DNA from: Acanthococcus lagerstroemiae
Lineage: Eukaryota > Arthropoda > Insecta > Hemiptera > Eriococcidae
Length of the DNA stretch: 64,000 bases
Assembly (NCBI GenBank): GCA_031841125.1
Contig: CM063114.1
Coordinates: 9,114,001 to 9,178,000, forward strand
Direction: 5' to 3'
Shown here: in pieces, positions 35,381 through 49,476 of the stretch
Layout: every line of letters begins with the position of its first letter
Position numbering within the stretch: position 1 is the first letter of the stretch
The notes under the pieces: generated by a model
Databases searched by the model: none
What the model saw: only the letters and a program-made list of their open reading frames with translations
Told to the model about the DNA's origin: nothing
Made by a program: the position numbers and the translations under genes

Positions 35381-38300
35381 TCCAAACGCCTCTTACGACT
35401 TGCTCGAGACTGTAGAACTTTGCCATGCTTCGACTATCTTTACTTTCAACTCAAATTGCTCACTGAAAGGATGATTCCGGATTTCGGTATCATATCTGGT
35501 CTCAAGCAGGAGCGTAGTGAAGCGAATCGCATTGGCAAGATAGGACAGACGAAATTTCAAGGGGTCCAAACTTGAACATATCCTCAACTTTTCCCAACTG
35601 GCCGACCTGACTGGAGGAGGCTCCCCCACACACGCGATTTCAAAAAACACACACGAGTACAAATTAGTAACACGTGGCACACTAACCGAGGACAGTCTCA
35701 TCCATCGGAAGCAACACTTCGAGGTGAACCTGAAGTCAAACTTGGCTCTCTGTCTCTTCACTCACCATCGTTCAGTGAGTTCTACTGGATAACTCATTCA
35801 TTCTCGATCCAGCGTAAGACTTTCGTAAACACGGCGTGAAATTTCAAACGGGTGCGATCTGCTGCCAAGGTGCTGGCCACAAACACGTGCTCCAGCTCCT
35901 TTCTCCGACACGCATTCTGTTCACTTCAAGAAACCACCGTGCACTCTTATCAGCGGAGTCTTTCAAATGCATCGGGCATCACCTACTGCCTGCAGTCGGA
36001 CTACACAACAACCGTAATTACCTTTTCAACTGAAGAAGAAGAAGAAAAAAAAACGCGTGTAAATAGAGTGCATTAATATTCTGTAAGCCGGGCTGCCTTT
36101 ACTTCCTGACCGAACTTTCTATTATTCAGATCAAAGGTGCGTAAAGAATCAACCCTGACGGAGGCGAGCAGATGTCCCATTCTTTCGATATCAATTACCA
36201 CGCTGCATACGCGATTCCCAATCTACATCAAAATATAGCAGTTTTCGTCCGCGAGATTAAAAAATTTTCTATTCGAAATGTCTCACAGTTCTTCGTTGAC
36301 AGGACTGAAGGAGAAAAATGACATAACGCTTGGGCAGTTTCCCAGGTCGCCGATAATGATCACCGTCTCGGCCATCGACTTCGGGGAGAACCAAACTTGC
36401 GAATATCAGGACAACCCCCACCCCCCATTGACTTCGAATTCTATCGACTTATTCGCGACATAGAAAACAATTCGACACAAGGGACCACGGCCGGAAATAC
36501 AAACAAAAAGTGAAAATAATGATAGCCTCGCCCTCTAATGATGTGTACACCAAAATTATGCTGGAATGATATCCGTCAGTTCGTCTCGGCAATCGAACGT
36601 GATCATTATTTACAAAATTACAACGCCGACGCCTCTTCTCCGCTGCTCTTTGTCAAAAAATGATATGTAAAAAAGCGGAAATCTTCGGCGCACAGCAATC
36701 TCCTCACCTACGGGAAGAAGAGAAAAAAAAAAACTTTCTTCGTTCATGCCAGGCACTTTGTTTTAAAAATAACGCGTATTCCACCCTTAAAGATGGAAAA
36801 CGTTTATAAACAATGCTACTTTTTAATTATGCTTTTGTTTATACCGTCGTGTCCTTATATCCTGTAGACGGCAGCGTTTTCAAATTGTATCAGTTCACTT
36901 CCTTCCCGTGTCTTCCACATCAACATTCAACATTACAGTCTCAATGAACTGAGATTGGCCAGAACCTTTTTCCCTTTTATAATTTTTGGTACGTGTACCT
37001 TTGACTTTCCCGCTAGAAACGGCTTGGTTTTAACTTGAAGCCACAATCATAGGCTAAGGGTTCTAAACGTCGAACCCCCTTCCCTAACATCTGCAGATAC
37101 ACTTTCTCGACTAAATTCGCTGAAAAGTCAAAATTCTTTCCCTTAATCAGCCCTATGGAACTCGGTAAGATATAAAGGCTTTTCAAGATTCCATGAAGAC
37201 TTTTTGATTCTGTATTAAGGGTTATTACAACCCCTAAGACACAATCGAAACTCATTCGAACTTCGTTTGACTATATTAAGCTCTTTTCTGGCTTCTTCGG
37301 TGAATGGCACCTAAGGTTTCACCAAATTTTGTGACCTTGCCAAAATGACTAAGTTCGAGGAATTTTCGTAATTCACGTTTGAAGGAAATACTGTCTTCGA
37401 GTTGCAGTCGAGCGTGGATACTCGGATTAGGCAATGGGGACTACTGCCCCGTCCCTGAGAAGCATATCTATTGAAATTAGGAATTGCTTCAATACTTCAC
37501 GTTGAAAAGAGCTAGAGATGCGGTAAACAGATTCAGAAATAATGTGAATTTTCTTTGAGGTGATGGAGAAAGACTTGACTAGCGATCAATTCTAAGGCTC
37601 GGTCTGGAATTATTGCCGGAATCTCAAATGAGGTCGGGCGGTCTGAAGTGTGTTTTTATACTCTACGTCCTTGACTAGTTGAAATTGGTGAATTTAAAAA
37701 AAATTGCAGCGATGAGGTACAGAAGAGGCTGAGTAGAGCTTCCAACATTTTTCCGAATCAGCAAATTTAGCAATACTGATTTTCAATCTTTTTTGTTTTT
37801 TGTCCGTCGATTTCAAACCATTTTCCAATTTGGATTCCATAAATTCGAATTTCATAGTCAGATGAAGAAAACTCGAATTGAGCATCTAATAGGGATTTTT
37901 GGATGAGTGAGCCTTAATAATCTCTTTGAAATTCTCGATACAGCCGTTTCTAGGATCTCAAAGTCTAAAATGTGTTCAGAATGAACAAACATTAATTATA
38001 ATTTTTTTTAACTGGGTAAACTTGCAAGTATGGCTTCTGATAATGGCAGATTTTGAATACTCGTATTTTCTTTGTGGCTCTATTTAGTGTCCCGACACCC
38101 AAGTATAAACTTCGGAATTTTGATTTTTATGTTTGGTAAAAGTCCAAATTGGTTGAGAAAAGTTCATTTTTGTCGAAAGGCCAATTTTACGGAAAATTAG
38201 AACAACGTGAAATATTTTTTAAATTGAGCAATTTTATTATTTTGGTGGCTTGTTCGATCGTTGAAGAAAAACGAAGGAAAATTGTACTAATTTTTAGCAA

Positions 38301-40434
38301 ATTTGAGTAGAGAAGTGCATTTTTGCTACCTAAGGAAGAGTTTCTGACCTCCCTTCCCGCCATTCCATAGCTACTTTCTGGCTACTATTAAATTTTTTTT
38401 GAAAATCCTCTTTTTAAAGACATGAGTTAACATTTTATTACAGAATGTCTTTTATTCACTTTTTTCCTCGAAATTTAGTAACTTTGATCACTTTTAAATT
38501 CATTTACGTACTATTTATATTTTTTCTGGTGGAGGAATTCAGTTTCTTACCCTCTTGTATCGTAGAGTTTATCGACAGAGTGTCCTAGTTCTGGTTGGCA
38601 AGCCGGAAGGATGTAGTACTTGTTGAGAGAAGTAAAACTTCTGTACACGTGTGACATATTCTCAAAACTGAAGGGGCTGCAGGAGTAGCAAAATTAGAAA
38701 AATTGCTAAGAATTTGATCCCAAATGTGTATTTAGAAAATTCTCTGAGGGCAGTGACGTATAGTACAGCGAAATGGCAACAAAAAAATTTTCGTAACCAA
38801 TTACTTCCTACCCTCAAGATCGAATGAGCTGTATGAGTTTGAAAATGTGAGTCGTAAAATTTGGGAAAAATTTTAGGTGCATAAATTTAGACCTAAATAG
38901 CCCTTTCAAGACTGATGATAGGCAACCGATAGTGTTGGCAATTTTTGTTGCCCTTCCAACCTACTGCACGTTGCTATTCCTGGAAAAATGCTATAAAGCA
39001 ATAGTCAGCGACCAAATTTATGTTCAAAACTGGAAAATTTCGAAAAACATTTTCAAAATTCTAAACTTTTTACGGCGTTTTGGCAGAATTTTCAAAATTT
39101 TAAGTAAAATGTCATTACAAAATATACTTGAAATGACCATTTCTTAGAAGAAATTTTTTTTTTTAATTTATGAAATAAATCTTCAATAGGATTATTAAAA
39201 TTATAATAATTCACTGTAAATTATTCATTATTGTAAAGTAACTATAAAAATTAGTATAATATATTATTCTTAAAAATATTAAAATAAATGTGTAAAAGTT
39301 TAAAAGAATTGAACAAATCAAAATTTGACTTACAAATAATTTAAATCAGCCAAATTAAAACTATTAGTGCTTTCGGCTGTCTATCGTCAATCTTGAAGGG
39401 GCGATGAGACTCCATAATTAGGTGACTAAAATTTTGGCTCAGATTTTCAATCTTATGTGGCCCCTTCAATATTGAAGGCAGGCAACTAGTTACGCTTATC
39501 TGTTGCTATCTCTGGCAAAAAATTTTAATATATATTTGCGACTAAATTGTTAAGAAAAATTTGCTAAAACTCTAAAAGCCCCTTCAGTTTTTGGAATATG
39601 CCAATGTATTTGTAAAGATTTTGTTCTTCTCAATACTGTAAATAATATTATTCACTATTGCCACTTTCGGGAAAATTTGGAAAACCTAGAAAAGTTATGG
39701 AATTTTCATCCGAATCTCCGAATGATAAACAAGGCCTATGGCTTATATTCTATCAAAATTTATTGTCAGTGAATAATCACGCCTAAAAATGGAAAAGCTT
39801 CCCCCTTTAGAAAATATCAGAGTTATGTCCTTTTTTTTGCTGGTGTTATAATCAGGATCATGAAAAAAAAGTCTTGCCAAATCCATAACTCCTTTCCCAC
39901 TCGAAAAAAAAAGTAATGAAAAAAATAATAGAAAAATGGACCTAAAAACCCTGGAAAAGTCGTACAAAATTATTCTTGAAAAAAAGTGGCAACCCTGTTA
40001 TTGTCATAACCTTTCAAAATGGTAGTCTCTACGTTCTTGACACCTGTAAGCAGTGACGTCGGAAGATTTTTTTCAACGAGTCAAAGGTACAAAAATTATA
40101 AAAGTTCAAGGCGACACGTAAAAACAAAATTGTCTCAAACGTGGAAGTAAAAAGCAAAAATTCTTGTAAATTTTCAATAATCTCGTAAAGTTTGTCTCTG
40201 AAATTTCCCAAGGGGCTGCCTTACGATCCGCTGATTAAATTTTCAAGTTTCTCTGATTTTTTTATTATTATTATTATTTTTTTTTTTGGGGGGGGGGGGT
40301 ACAAAGAATACTCTGTACTCACCCCCTCCATTGTGCCTTACACCCTCTGGTTTCCATGCCACTGTCCGTAACGATTGAAAAAAAAATTTATTTGAAAATT
40401 CTTGAAGTCTAACGTACTCTTTTGTAAGAAAAAT

Positions 40435-41115
40435 GGGGGTCAATGTGCCACTTGTTGATGTCATCCGACCGAGATAAGATGTTCAGGGGCTCGTCTGTCT
40501 ACCACTTGGAACATAATCCGCATGGAAGGAGGGGGTTGAGGTGCCACCTGTTAGAGCTACAATTCTCAAGGGTTCACGTTTCCACCAAGTGGAACATGGT
40601 CTGTCCGGTGGGAGAGTAAGGAGAGGGTGAAGGTGCCAACTCTTGATATTATCGGATCGAGATAAACACCACGTAGAACATAATCCGCGAGGAAGGAGGG
40701 GGTTGAGGTGCCACCTATTAAAGCTGAAATTTTCAGGGGTTCACCTTTCCACCAAGTGGCATATGGTTCGCTTGGAGGGAGGGTTCAAGGTGCCATTTGT
40801 TGATGTCATCTGATCGAGATAAGATGTTCAGGGGCTCGTCTGTCCACCACGTGGAACAAAATCTGTGTGGAAGGAGAAAGTTGAGGTTCCACCTGTTAGA
40901 GCTGAAATTTTCAGGGGTTCACCTTTCCACCAAGTGGAACATGGTTCGCCTGGAGGGAGGGGGTCATGTGCCACCTGTTGATGTCATCCGATCGAAATAA
41001 GATGTTCAGGGGCTCGCCTGTCCACCACGTGGAATATAATCTGCGTGAAAGAAGAAGTTGAGGTGTCAACTGTTAGAGCTGAAATTTTCAGGGGTTCACC
41101 TTTCTACCTAGTGGA
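40435..41115. repeat. satellite with 180-bp two-part units
   Basis: Two related 90-bp halves alternate. One reads 'gttagagctgaaattttcag', 'gggttcacctttccaccaag', 'tggaacatggttcgcctgga'. The other reads 'tgatgtcatccgatcgagat', 'aagatgttcaggggctcgtc', 'tgtccaccacgtggaacata'. Both end in 'aggaggg' and 'aggtgccacctgtt'. The second type occurs at about 40472, 40817 and 40996, with a truncated unit at 40660. It is preceded by T and G homopolymers at 40280-40299. Confidence 0.85.
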
Positions 41116-43079
41116 ATAATTCACTCATTCAGATTCAAGTATTCGAAAATTGCAGGCACCCTAATGCAGAAGCAAGGAGTTCAGAAGTGCAGCTCGTCTA
41201 CCCTCTGGACACCGTGGCAAGCAGATTCAGAGATCCGGTGATCTTGGCTGTGTCGCTTTGGAATATCATCTTTTTCTTGGTACTTAAGATTTCTGCATCT
41301 TGGTTTTCCGCTCCACATTTTGGAAGGGGGAAGTAAGCTTTCTGGTTGACAGATGGAGGGAAGCCATCCAAATGAAACTACCCGTCGCCACCGAAGCTTA
41401 CAGAAGGAACCTAACCACCTTAAAATGTACGTTGGCTAAAGAAAGCCCCCTTTTGTGCTTGGAGTTACAGGAGTCTCGTAAGCGTGACTGCGGAACTAAT
41501 AGAAGTCTTTGTTGTTGTTGTTTTTTCAACAAAAAATTTAAAAAATTGAAGTGGCACGAGTAATAACAACAATAATGGTATAATAATGTGTCCACGATAT
41601 ATTCGCATGCCTTAATGTGGTTACCTCGTTTCCGTCGAATTACATCCCCGTCGTTGGCTGGAGGAAAATTATACGTATATACCGTTCCAGAGACGGTGCG
41701 ATGGTGCGTACGTGTCGAAGAAAATACCTGGAACGTGAAAAGTATCGTCCGGGAAGATCATCTATATTATTGCCGTATGTCATGTGCATGTGTTTCCCAC
41801 AACGGCGGAATTCAATGAGCGTGACACCACATATGGGGTGGTTTCGTGTAGACGGCAAAATTTTCGAGAAAACCCTATTTTCACCGGTTTGATGTGAAAA
41901 AGTTGGACGGGACTGGTCACTTGGCTAATCTTCGTCATGCGGCTCCGAGGTTCATGTCGGATACCTTCAGTGGGCCAAAAATGTGGGACGCCTGTTATTT
42001 ATTCAAATTTGAGCGCCACGTCTGAATGGCAAATGATCGGATGTGGTTGTGACTTTGCTTTCTGCCGTCAGAATGGTTGATATGGCTGAAGAGCCTTACC
42101 TGGGGGGAGGGGGTTAAGCGAGTGTGTTGACTGATGGCAGAGTGCATCTATGAGATCTATGAGTGCCTGCCTGTTCCAATCATTTCTGGAACTTTTTACG
42201 AGTTTTGTCCGGTTAGACTGTTATTGTATCCACGGAGTGTAGACTTCGACTGGAGGGTGGCCCGGTCATCCCTTACCGCGAGACAATACGTTCATTTTCA
42301 ATCCTCGGCGGACCACGGAAACCGGAGGTTAAAATCACTCGTAATTATACTAATTATGTACGAGGAAAAGAGTGAAGTGCGAACGATGAAAATTTCCACG
42401 TTATCAAGCAACACGTATTCTCGGAACACATCTTCCTGATAACTTCGTCGGACCACGATAAACCAAAAGGCATTCGGTACGTCCACCCAGGCTGCTGTAC
42501 TCTAAAATTTGACTAAGAAAACGAAGACCTCGACAGCCAGCAGCGATCGTGATCAGAACAGATATGGCGACACGCACGGGGCGGGAATCGCAGCGAAATT
42601 CCCGCTTCCGCCGGTGGCTTACAACACAATAATATGCACCCGGGTTCGCGAAATTTTCGATCACCTATACGCCGTGATCTTGAAAAAGCTACGACTTGGC
42701 AACCTCAATCCGGTCGACATACCTAGACAGTTCGGCAACCAACTGTCCAGACACATCATCGCCTGGTGTACGCCGAAAGAAAAAAAAAAAAAAAAGTCTC
42801 TCCGCCGTTCCCACGATAATTAAAATATGAGGCACTGAGCTGATCTACCCATCTTGTCTTGGACCAGCATTATTATTAAAATTAGAAATGGAAAAACAGC
42901 GAACGACCATCTCCGGATTCGACATCGACATACACTCAATTAAAGAGCCAACCGGTTGACACGACATCGTACAACACACTATATCGCCGTCTTACAAATT
43001 TGTAATCGCCAAATTCCAAGCGAAATTTTTGCTATTTATTTCTCGACCGCGCCGAATTCGTTTCACCGGGTTATCCGGG

Positions 43080-43560
43080 CGAGGGTAAAGACGCGCGATC
43101 AGCTGAGCCATTTTTTTTTCTCTTCTTCTTGTCCTTTCCACTCGGGAAAATTTGAATAGTCGTTTTTGTCGGCTTAAACCGATTTATATGTATATTTGAA
43201 TGAAATAATCATCTTACACGACCTTGAAAGGCGGTTTGAATAAGTTGTATTTCGTTTTTCCATTTCTTCTCTCCCTCCCTCTCTCCCTCGCCGTTTCTCA
43301 TACGTACAAAGTGCTTAAGAAGTTATTTATACCGAGGGTAAAGACAGCGCGCGATCAGCTGAGCATCTTTTCTTTCTTAAACAGCGACATCGGAGTAAGA
43401 AAGAAAATCGTTGAGAAAATTTCCAATCATTTTTGTCGGCTTTAAAATCGATTTATATGCATATTTGAATGAAATTATCTAACGTGGCCTCGAACCGGTG
43501 TTTAAATGAGTTGAATTTTTTTTCTCGTCTTCTCCCCTCTCCTTTTTTTCCCCCGTATGC
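43080..43560. repeat. tandem duplication of about 260 bp
   Basis: 43080-43290 and 43335-43560 share 'cgagggtaaagac', 'gcgcgatcagctgagc', 'ttttgtcggctt', 'cgatttatatg' and 'atatttgaatgaaat', followed by pyrimidine-rich stretches. The GATCAGCTGA core is kept in both copies and resembles 56303-56318. This could be regulatory, but no evidence beyond conservation is visible. Confidence 0.7.
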
Positions 43561-43956
43561 ATGTTCTCTCCGTCTCTCGTTCGCCTCTCTCCTTGGCCGC
43601 CGTCTTTCTCGCGACTCCGATTGATCATTCGGCGGTGGCGGGCCGATGTAAGCCCGGATCACAAAAAATTTTACGGGCAGGTGCTCCGAGCACATTTTCG
43701 GCTCAGACGATACGCAAACGTCTCCACGGGGACCCTAAGCCGGGTGAAAGGCTGCCAGAATCCACTCAGGTCGCAGCAAGGCCCGCCCGACCTAATTTAA
43801 GAAAGCTGGGGAGTTATAGCAACTGGGTAGTCTCCCCTTCTGGCCCATTTGTGATCCCGTCATCTCCGACCGTTGCTCATGCCTGTACGTGATATTACCG
43901 AGCCTTCAACAGTCTTAGAGAACCTTAACGTCGTCTATCAACTGTTGTAACGTAAC

Positions 43957-44085
43957 GGGGGGGGGGGCATGATGCACGCATCCCAAAATGGCTCCCCAGA
44001 TACGGCACTTCTGGTCCCGGAAACTACCCTCTCGAATGGATCAGTGACCAGAAGGACGCATTCAGGCTGGCCCGGGCCCCCATTC
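43957..44085 (-). repeat. dispersed repeat, copy 4
   Basis: On the minus strand it reads 'gggccagcctgaatgcgtcc', 'ctggtcactgatcc', 'gagggtagtttccgg', 'gtatctggggagcc' and 'tgggatgcgtgcatc', ending at an 11-base C tract (G on the plus strand, 43957-43967). It is followed at 44089 by 'cagggccggatgtagg', which looks like a hAT left end without a visible partner. Confidence 0.65.
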
Positions 44086-45147
44086 AGGGCCGGATGTAGG
44101 GGTGTGGGGTTCCGGGGCAAAGAAAAAAGTGGAGGCCCTTTATAATTTGTTGTCGCATACCGAAAATGAAAATGGGTACATAACAGGAACAAAAAGGTTT
44201 TGAAAAATGCTAGGAAAAGAATCAAGCCCTAATATTACAGTACAGAACATAAAGAGTTTGCTCGCAAAGAAAATTTCGCTTTTTAATTGAATTTTATTTA
44301 ATAAATGACTGTCTTTGCCCAATTTTTAATAATTTTTGGTTTGAAGTTTAGATCTTGCTCATTTTTCACGACTTAGAAATACAATATTTTCAACTGAACC
44401 TAAGCTGACTATTCAGGAATCTAAGGAGTAGGGCAAATTTGCTCGAAATTGGCTTTTCTATGAGATAGAGAGACAAATAGCCACCAACCCCAGAAAGACA
44501 TTGTCCTATACGTAATTACAAATTATTTCAGAACAAGGACCTAAATCCCACATGTATAATGTTTGAAGTTCTACTCCATTCAATAGTCACAAGTCTCGTT
44601 CTGGCATAATTTGCTATTCTACATCTAAAAATTTCCTTATTTTTCCCTTTTCCCACGTGTATTTCTTTTGAAGGCCAAATTTCCCACCACATCCACCAAG
44701 TGAAGAGATAACATAACTTTAACCAACTGAATTGTCAGCCTCTGATAATGAGGGAGTTCTACCAGTCTTAAAATCCCGATTTTCAATCATAAAACTGAGA
44801 TAAAACAGTTCAAGTGCAAGATTTTCAATTTTCTTAGCCCCTGCAATTTTCGGGGTAGGCAATAGACGGTGATGATTATTCTTGTTTCTCTTTTGAAGTA
44901 GTCTCCATTCGCAGCTATTGTTGACAAAGAATGAGATTTTGCATAGTGTACAGCCGTTCAAAAATTTCAAAAATTTGAAAAAATTTAAGAAATTTTCCAA
45001 ATTTTAGAATTGAATGATGTCTGTGAAAACTTCGCTGCGCCTGTTTCGAAGGGTAGCAGCAGAAAATACATTAAATATGAAACAAATATTATTAACACCT
45101 GTTGCCTACCTCAAACACTGAAAGAGCTTTCCAAAGGTGTACTCATA

Positions 45148-45737
45148 ATGTGGCAGTTTCTATAAAAAGGGGTAACATTGTCTGTCGATCAATCAAAGTC
45201 TCAGAAAACGCGGGGAAAAAAATTATTTGGTTGAAAAAATCAATTTTGAGATTTTGGTTGATTTCTACAGGAAAAACATCGCAATAACAAAGAGACAAAA
45301 TTTATGGGTGTGAGAGAGAAGAGGGAGAGAAAGAAAAGAATTATGAGAGAGAATGCGAATGTCTGAGTCGCTTTGCGGTTTTTCGGAACTCACGAATAAA
45401 TCCGATGTTCTGAATTGTTACCACGTAGAAGAGCGAAAAATTACCTTTACAACAAGCCCTCGTCGAGGCTGGTAACGTGACTCCGTGGCGAGTTACGACC
45501 GCTTGAAGGAGTGGGAGAAAAAGGTGTGTCTAACTTTAGACACGTTTTTCTCGAAAACGTGTTTTTGCGCGTTCTCGTTACACTCATCTTTGGCTGCTGG
45601 TATCTCCGTAAAGATAAACGCTACAGATCTCGCCGATAGCTCCTTGGAACGGGCATTCATTCCTCTATTACGCACTATCCATAACTCAAAATTCGACGGA
45701 TCGATCAAGTTACCCCTTTTCATAGAAACTGCCACAT
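45148..45737. mobile_element. 600-bp inverted-repeat element, copy 1
   Basis: Ends ATGTGGCAGTTTCTATAAAA and its near complement in the right arm, giving about 29 bp of inverted repeat. The interior is non-coding, with a GAGA-rich tract and 'ccgatgttctgaattgttac'. It is closely similar to 48484-49087 throughout, so it is a repeated unit with defined borders. TA-rich flanks suit a TA-targeting superfamily, but the duplication is not exact. Confidence 0.85.
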
Positions 45738-48344
45738 ATTTTAAAATCTGAATTCTAACACGGATGAAGCCCCTTCAATATCACAGGTAGACAATTCAAT
45801 TTGGTAAATCTTTGTTACCCTTTTGCTATTGTACCCAGCTCAAAAAAATCTGAAATGAAGTTAGTAATCGCCATGCACACGTTTGCTATTTTTCAAACTT
45901 TGGAGGAAGACATGTAGCCCCTTCAATTTCGCGTATAGGTTATACCATATACATGACGTTTTGTCGCTAAGATCACCTTCTTCTATCGGCTTGACATATT
46001 CAGTTGGAATACCCTGTACAGGAAACTCAATTTTCATTTCCGTATTGAACAATATACAAGGCTAAATGCTAGTACACAAAACATCAGAAAGACAGTTAGG
46101 GGGCAAAATAATACTCTTGCCCCCTAGCTCTGTACAGGGGAGCAGTCCCCTGCAGCCTACCACAGTCACTGCCTAGGCTTACGACTTTGAAATTCAGTTA
46201 GGAAGCCTATGTGTCACGAACCCCTCAATGGCTTTCTCGGAATATCTTACCAATGGGAGGGTGAGGAACAGGTGAACACAAAACTCAAGACTGGGGGCAT
46301 GAAATTTGTTCAAGACTCCCACACCTACTTGGGAGAAGAACGAGATAGGCTGGTGTCTTGAATCAAATGCTGAATACATGGAAGTCCTGGGGAGGAGTCC
46401 GAGTTTTCACAAACATTAATTTATTTTCAAAATAAAATAATTTTTTTATCCCCCCCCCCTCCAGAAAAACTAATAAAAAATTTAAATTTTCAGAGCTTGC
46501 GGAAGAATTCACAGGGACCTCTTTTGAGGCTAATTTGCACAAATACCTACTATTTATCAAAATCGGAATAATTTCCAAGCTATGCAGGGACGTGTCACAG
46601 GAGGAAGGCAAGCTCCTTAAAACTTCTTTAAGGTTAGAAAATTTGGGAAAATCAAACCTCAGTCGGTAAAATTGAATCCTTGGCAAAAATTGGCAGCTGA
46701 CAAAATTTCAAACGTCAATTTTGTTTCGATTTTCAAAATGTATGTCTGTCAGCTGACCAGGTCTGACATTCAGTTAGAAAAATGAATCCCCCCCCCCTCC
46801 TAAAAATGCGTTTCGATACGTCCCTGAGGCGTCGTGGCGTATATCTGCGATTCTTCTCTAGGTTTTGTCGTTGTATTTCGAGATTATTATCGGTAGAAAC
46901 CATAAGGAAGATGCTAAAGAGTCATAAGTTTTGACTCAGTCTTGATAAGTCCTTTAATTCGATCTTACAAAGCCCAGTTACAGTCTTATACAGGGCCATA
47001 GCTATCAGGATAGGGGGAAGGAGGTGGTGAACAGCAGAAACGGACAACTAAAATTTACAGAGTGTCGACTTTTCAAACATGGAGAGGTGCCCCCCTTCAA
47101 CCTTCTCCCACGTCGGTTCTCCCAATTCTTAACACAGTCTAAAGGAATTCGAACGTATTTTAAGGAGCCTTAACAAATTCTAACACAGATTTAAGGAGGT
47201 CCAACAATCTGAACACCGTTTCAAAGATTCTTGACCAGCCTTCAACGGATCTGAACACCGTCTCAGTGAGGCCGGATCCAATTTTCTAAAGAATTCCAAC
47301 AGTTATTTGGGGCTAGAAAATTCCTCACCGTTAATCTGCATTTGTGGTTTCCAGCGAAACGAAATTTCATTTTTCATATCAGCGATACAGTCATCGCCTT
47401 TAATAGGTAATCGTTTACATACTTGGACATGAAGTTTGAAGAACCCCCTCCCCACTACCGATTATCACTTTTCTGCGAGTATTTCTCTTGCTTGGCGCCA
47501 AGAACTAGATAAAATTGTATCGCAAACCCTCGAATTTTTTCGCTGAGCTGGAGTACTGACTAATGATTACACATGCTCAACTCCAAAAGAACGCTTCCGG
47601 GAACACTATTACTGAGTCGTACGGTTCGAGTGTTTCTTTTCCCGAACTCCAATGAGCAATCAATTGGTTCCACGTTTTTGAAGTGCGTGTATCTACATTT
47701 CTGTGATCTGATTCGAGCCGGAAGCGAACAGCTGAGAGAAATGACCTGATTAGTGTAAGAACTTTGACGGTTGAGGCCGCAACTTGAACACGCGGAGATT
47801 AAAGTCAAAAACAACAAGATGATCTGATAGGTTGGTACATTGTTTCACATCTATGAATGGAAGATGGTAGATGTTGAACAACATTATCAGATCACTGACT
47901 TCAGAATGATGAAAGTTTTGTTCGCTTTCGTCAAACTCAATTATACTCGACAACGATTGCCGGACTAGGCTGATAACCGAGCTGAATTAATTCTAATTAC
48001 GGGAACGAACATCGAATGCCTTTCGGATTGAATTTATCAACAAACGAATTAGAAACATAACAGAATTTGCCGGCGCGTGTCACTGGGAATTTCAAAACTT
48101 CGAGGAGCATGTAAGAGTCGAGTTCGCAAGTGATTCGTGCGAATAGAGGTGCCGAATCCCACAGATGCTGAGTGAAGGCCCCAATCCTACCTACAGAATG
48201 CAGATCCACTGGCGAGTACCAGCACATTACAAACTCTATGGATCACTGCGAACAGAATGAACGTAGAGGAGGCGAGGGGCCACCACTTTGCAGCTACATC
48301 TGCAAACATTGTCATCGACAAATTAGAAAGGGAAATAAACCCAA

Positions 48345-48450
48345 ATGTTCGAATTTCCTTATCAATTTGGTCAGTAATAATGGCTTTTGGAGGTTTCCCC
48401 CCGTCCCTTACCCTATCTGTAAGTCGTAAGTTCGAACTTAATTGAGGTGG
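48345..48450 (-). repeat. Jockey-like LINE fragment
   Basis: About 105 bases closely match 56910-57012. The translation has QLSSNLRLTD and GKPPKAIITDQ, as in the Jockey-like remnant there. Beyond it the two loci differ, so this copy is only a short truncated piece. Confidence 0.65.
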
Positions 48451-48483
48451 CAATTATATCACAAAACAAAAATGAAATACATA

Positions 48484-49087
48484 ATGTGGCAGTTTTTATA
48501 AGAAGGGGTAACTTTGTCGATCGATCGAAATCTCAGACAACGTGAAGGGAAAAAAAAGTTTTTTAGTTGAAAAAATCAATTTTGAGATTTTGGTTGATTT
48601 CTATAGAAAAAACATTGCTTGAAAGAAGAGACAAAATTTACGCGCATGCGAGAGAAGAGGGAGAGAGAGAAAGAGAATTATTTATGAAAGAGAATGAAAA
48701 ACGAATGCCAATGTCTGCGTTCGCTTCTTCGTGGTTTTTCGGAGCTCGCGAATAGATCCGATGTTCTGAATTGTTACCACGCAGAAGAGCGAAAATTTAC
48801 CTTTCCAACAAGCCTTTGCCGAGGCTGGTAACGTGATTCCGCGGCGAGTTGGGGCCGCTTGACGGGTGGGAGAAAAAGGTGTGTCTAACTTTAAACGCGT
48901 TTTTCCCAAAAACGTAATTTTGCGCGTTCTTGTTACACTCATCTTTGACCATTTGTACCTCCGGAACAAAAAACGCTACAAATCTCACCGATATTGGAAT
49001 GGGCATTCATTCCTCTATTACCTACTGTCTGTAACTCAAAATTCGTTGGATCGACAAAGTTACCCCTTTTTATAGAAACTGCCACAT
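48484..49087. mobile_element. 600-bp inverted-repeat element, copy 2
   Basis: Second copy of the element at 45148-45737, in the same orientation and 3.3 kb away, with the same inverted ends (ATGTGGCAGTTTTTATAAGA and its complement). The two differ by scattered substitutions and small indels, so they are old or independent insertions. Confidence 0.85.
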
Positions 49088-49254
49088 ATGATAATAGAAT
49101 TTGAAGAAATAAGCATGAATTCTGAGTTAAACATGAATGTGAATAAAAGGACACTAATCTCAAACAATCCCGATGCAAGTTTAGCACTATGGGGGAGGGG
49201 GACAAATTAAACTGGTTGATGAGCTGTTTATCTGGGCCAGGTGATCTTATTTAA

Positions 49255-49440
49255 GGATGGTGTGGTGGGACGTATGGCGATGCACGATGCCAAAGTGGCA
49301 CCTCAGACATCACACCCCCATCCCTGAAAACTACCCTTTTGAGTATCGCATCAGTGGCCAAAATCTCATTTAAGGATGTCTTTGGTAATGTAGAAGTCAA
49401 GTCACATCTGGAATGCTCAGGCCCATTGGCCAGTATGGTA
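49255..49440 (-). repeat. dispersed repeat, copy 5
   Basis: Minus strand: 'ggccactgatgcgatactca', 'aaagggtagttttcaggga', 'gtgatgtctga', 'tttggcatcgtgcatcgcca' and 'tacgtcccaccac'. It is followed on the plus strand by an unrelated hAT-like element. Confidence 0.65.
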
Positions 49441-49476
49441 ACAAGCAAAAAATTTTGTAAATCTCAAAAAAATGTC

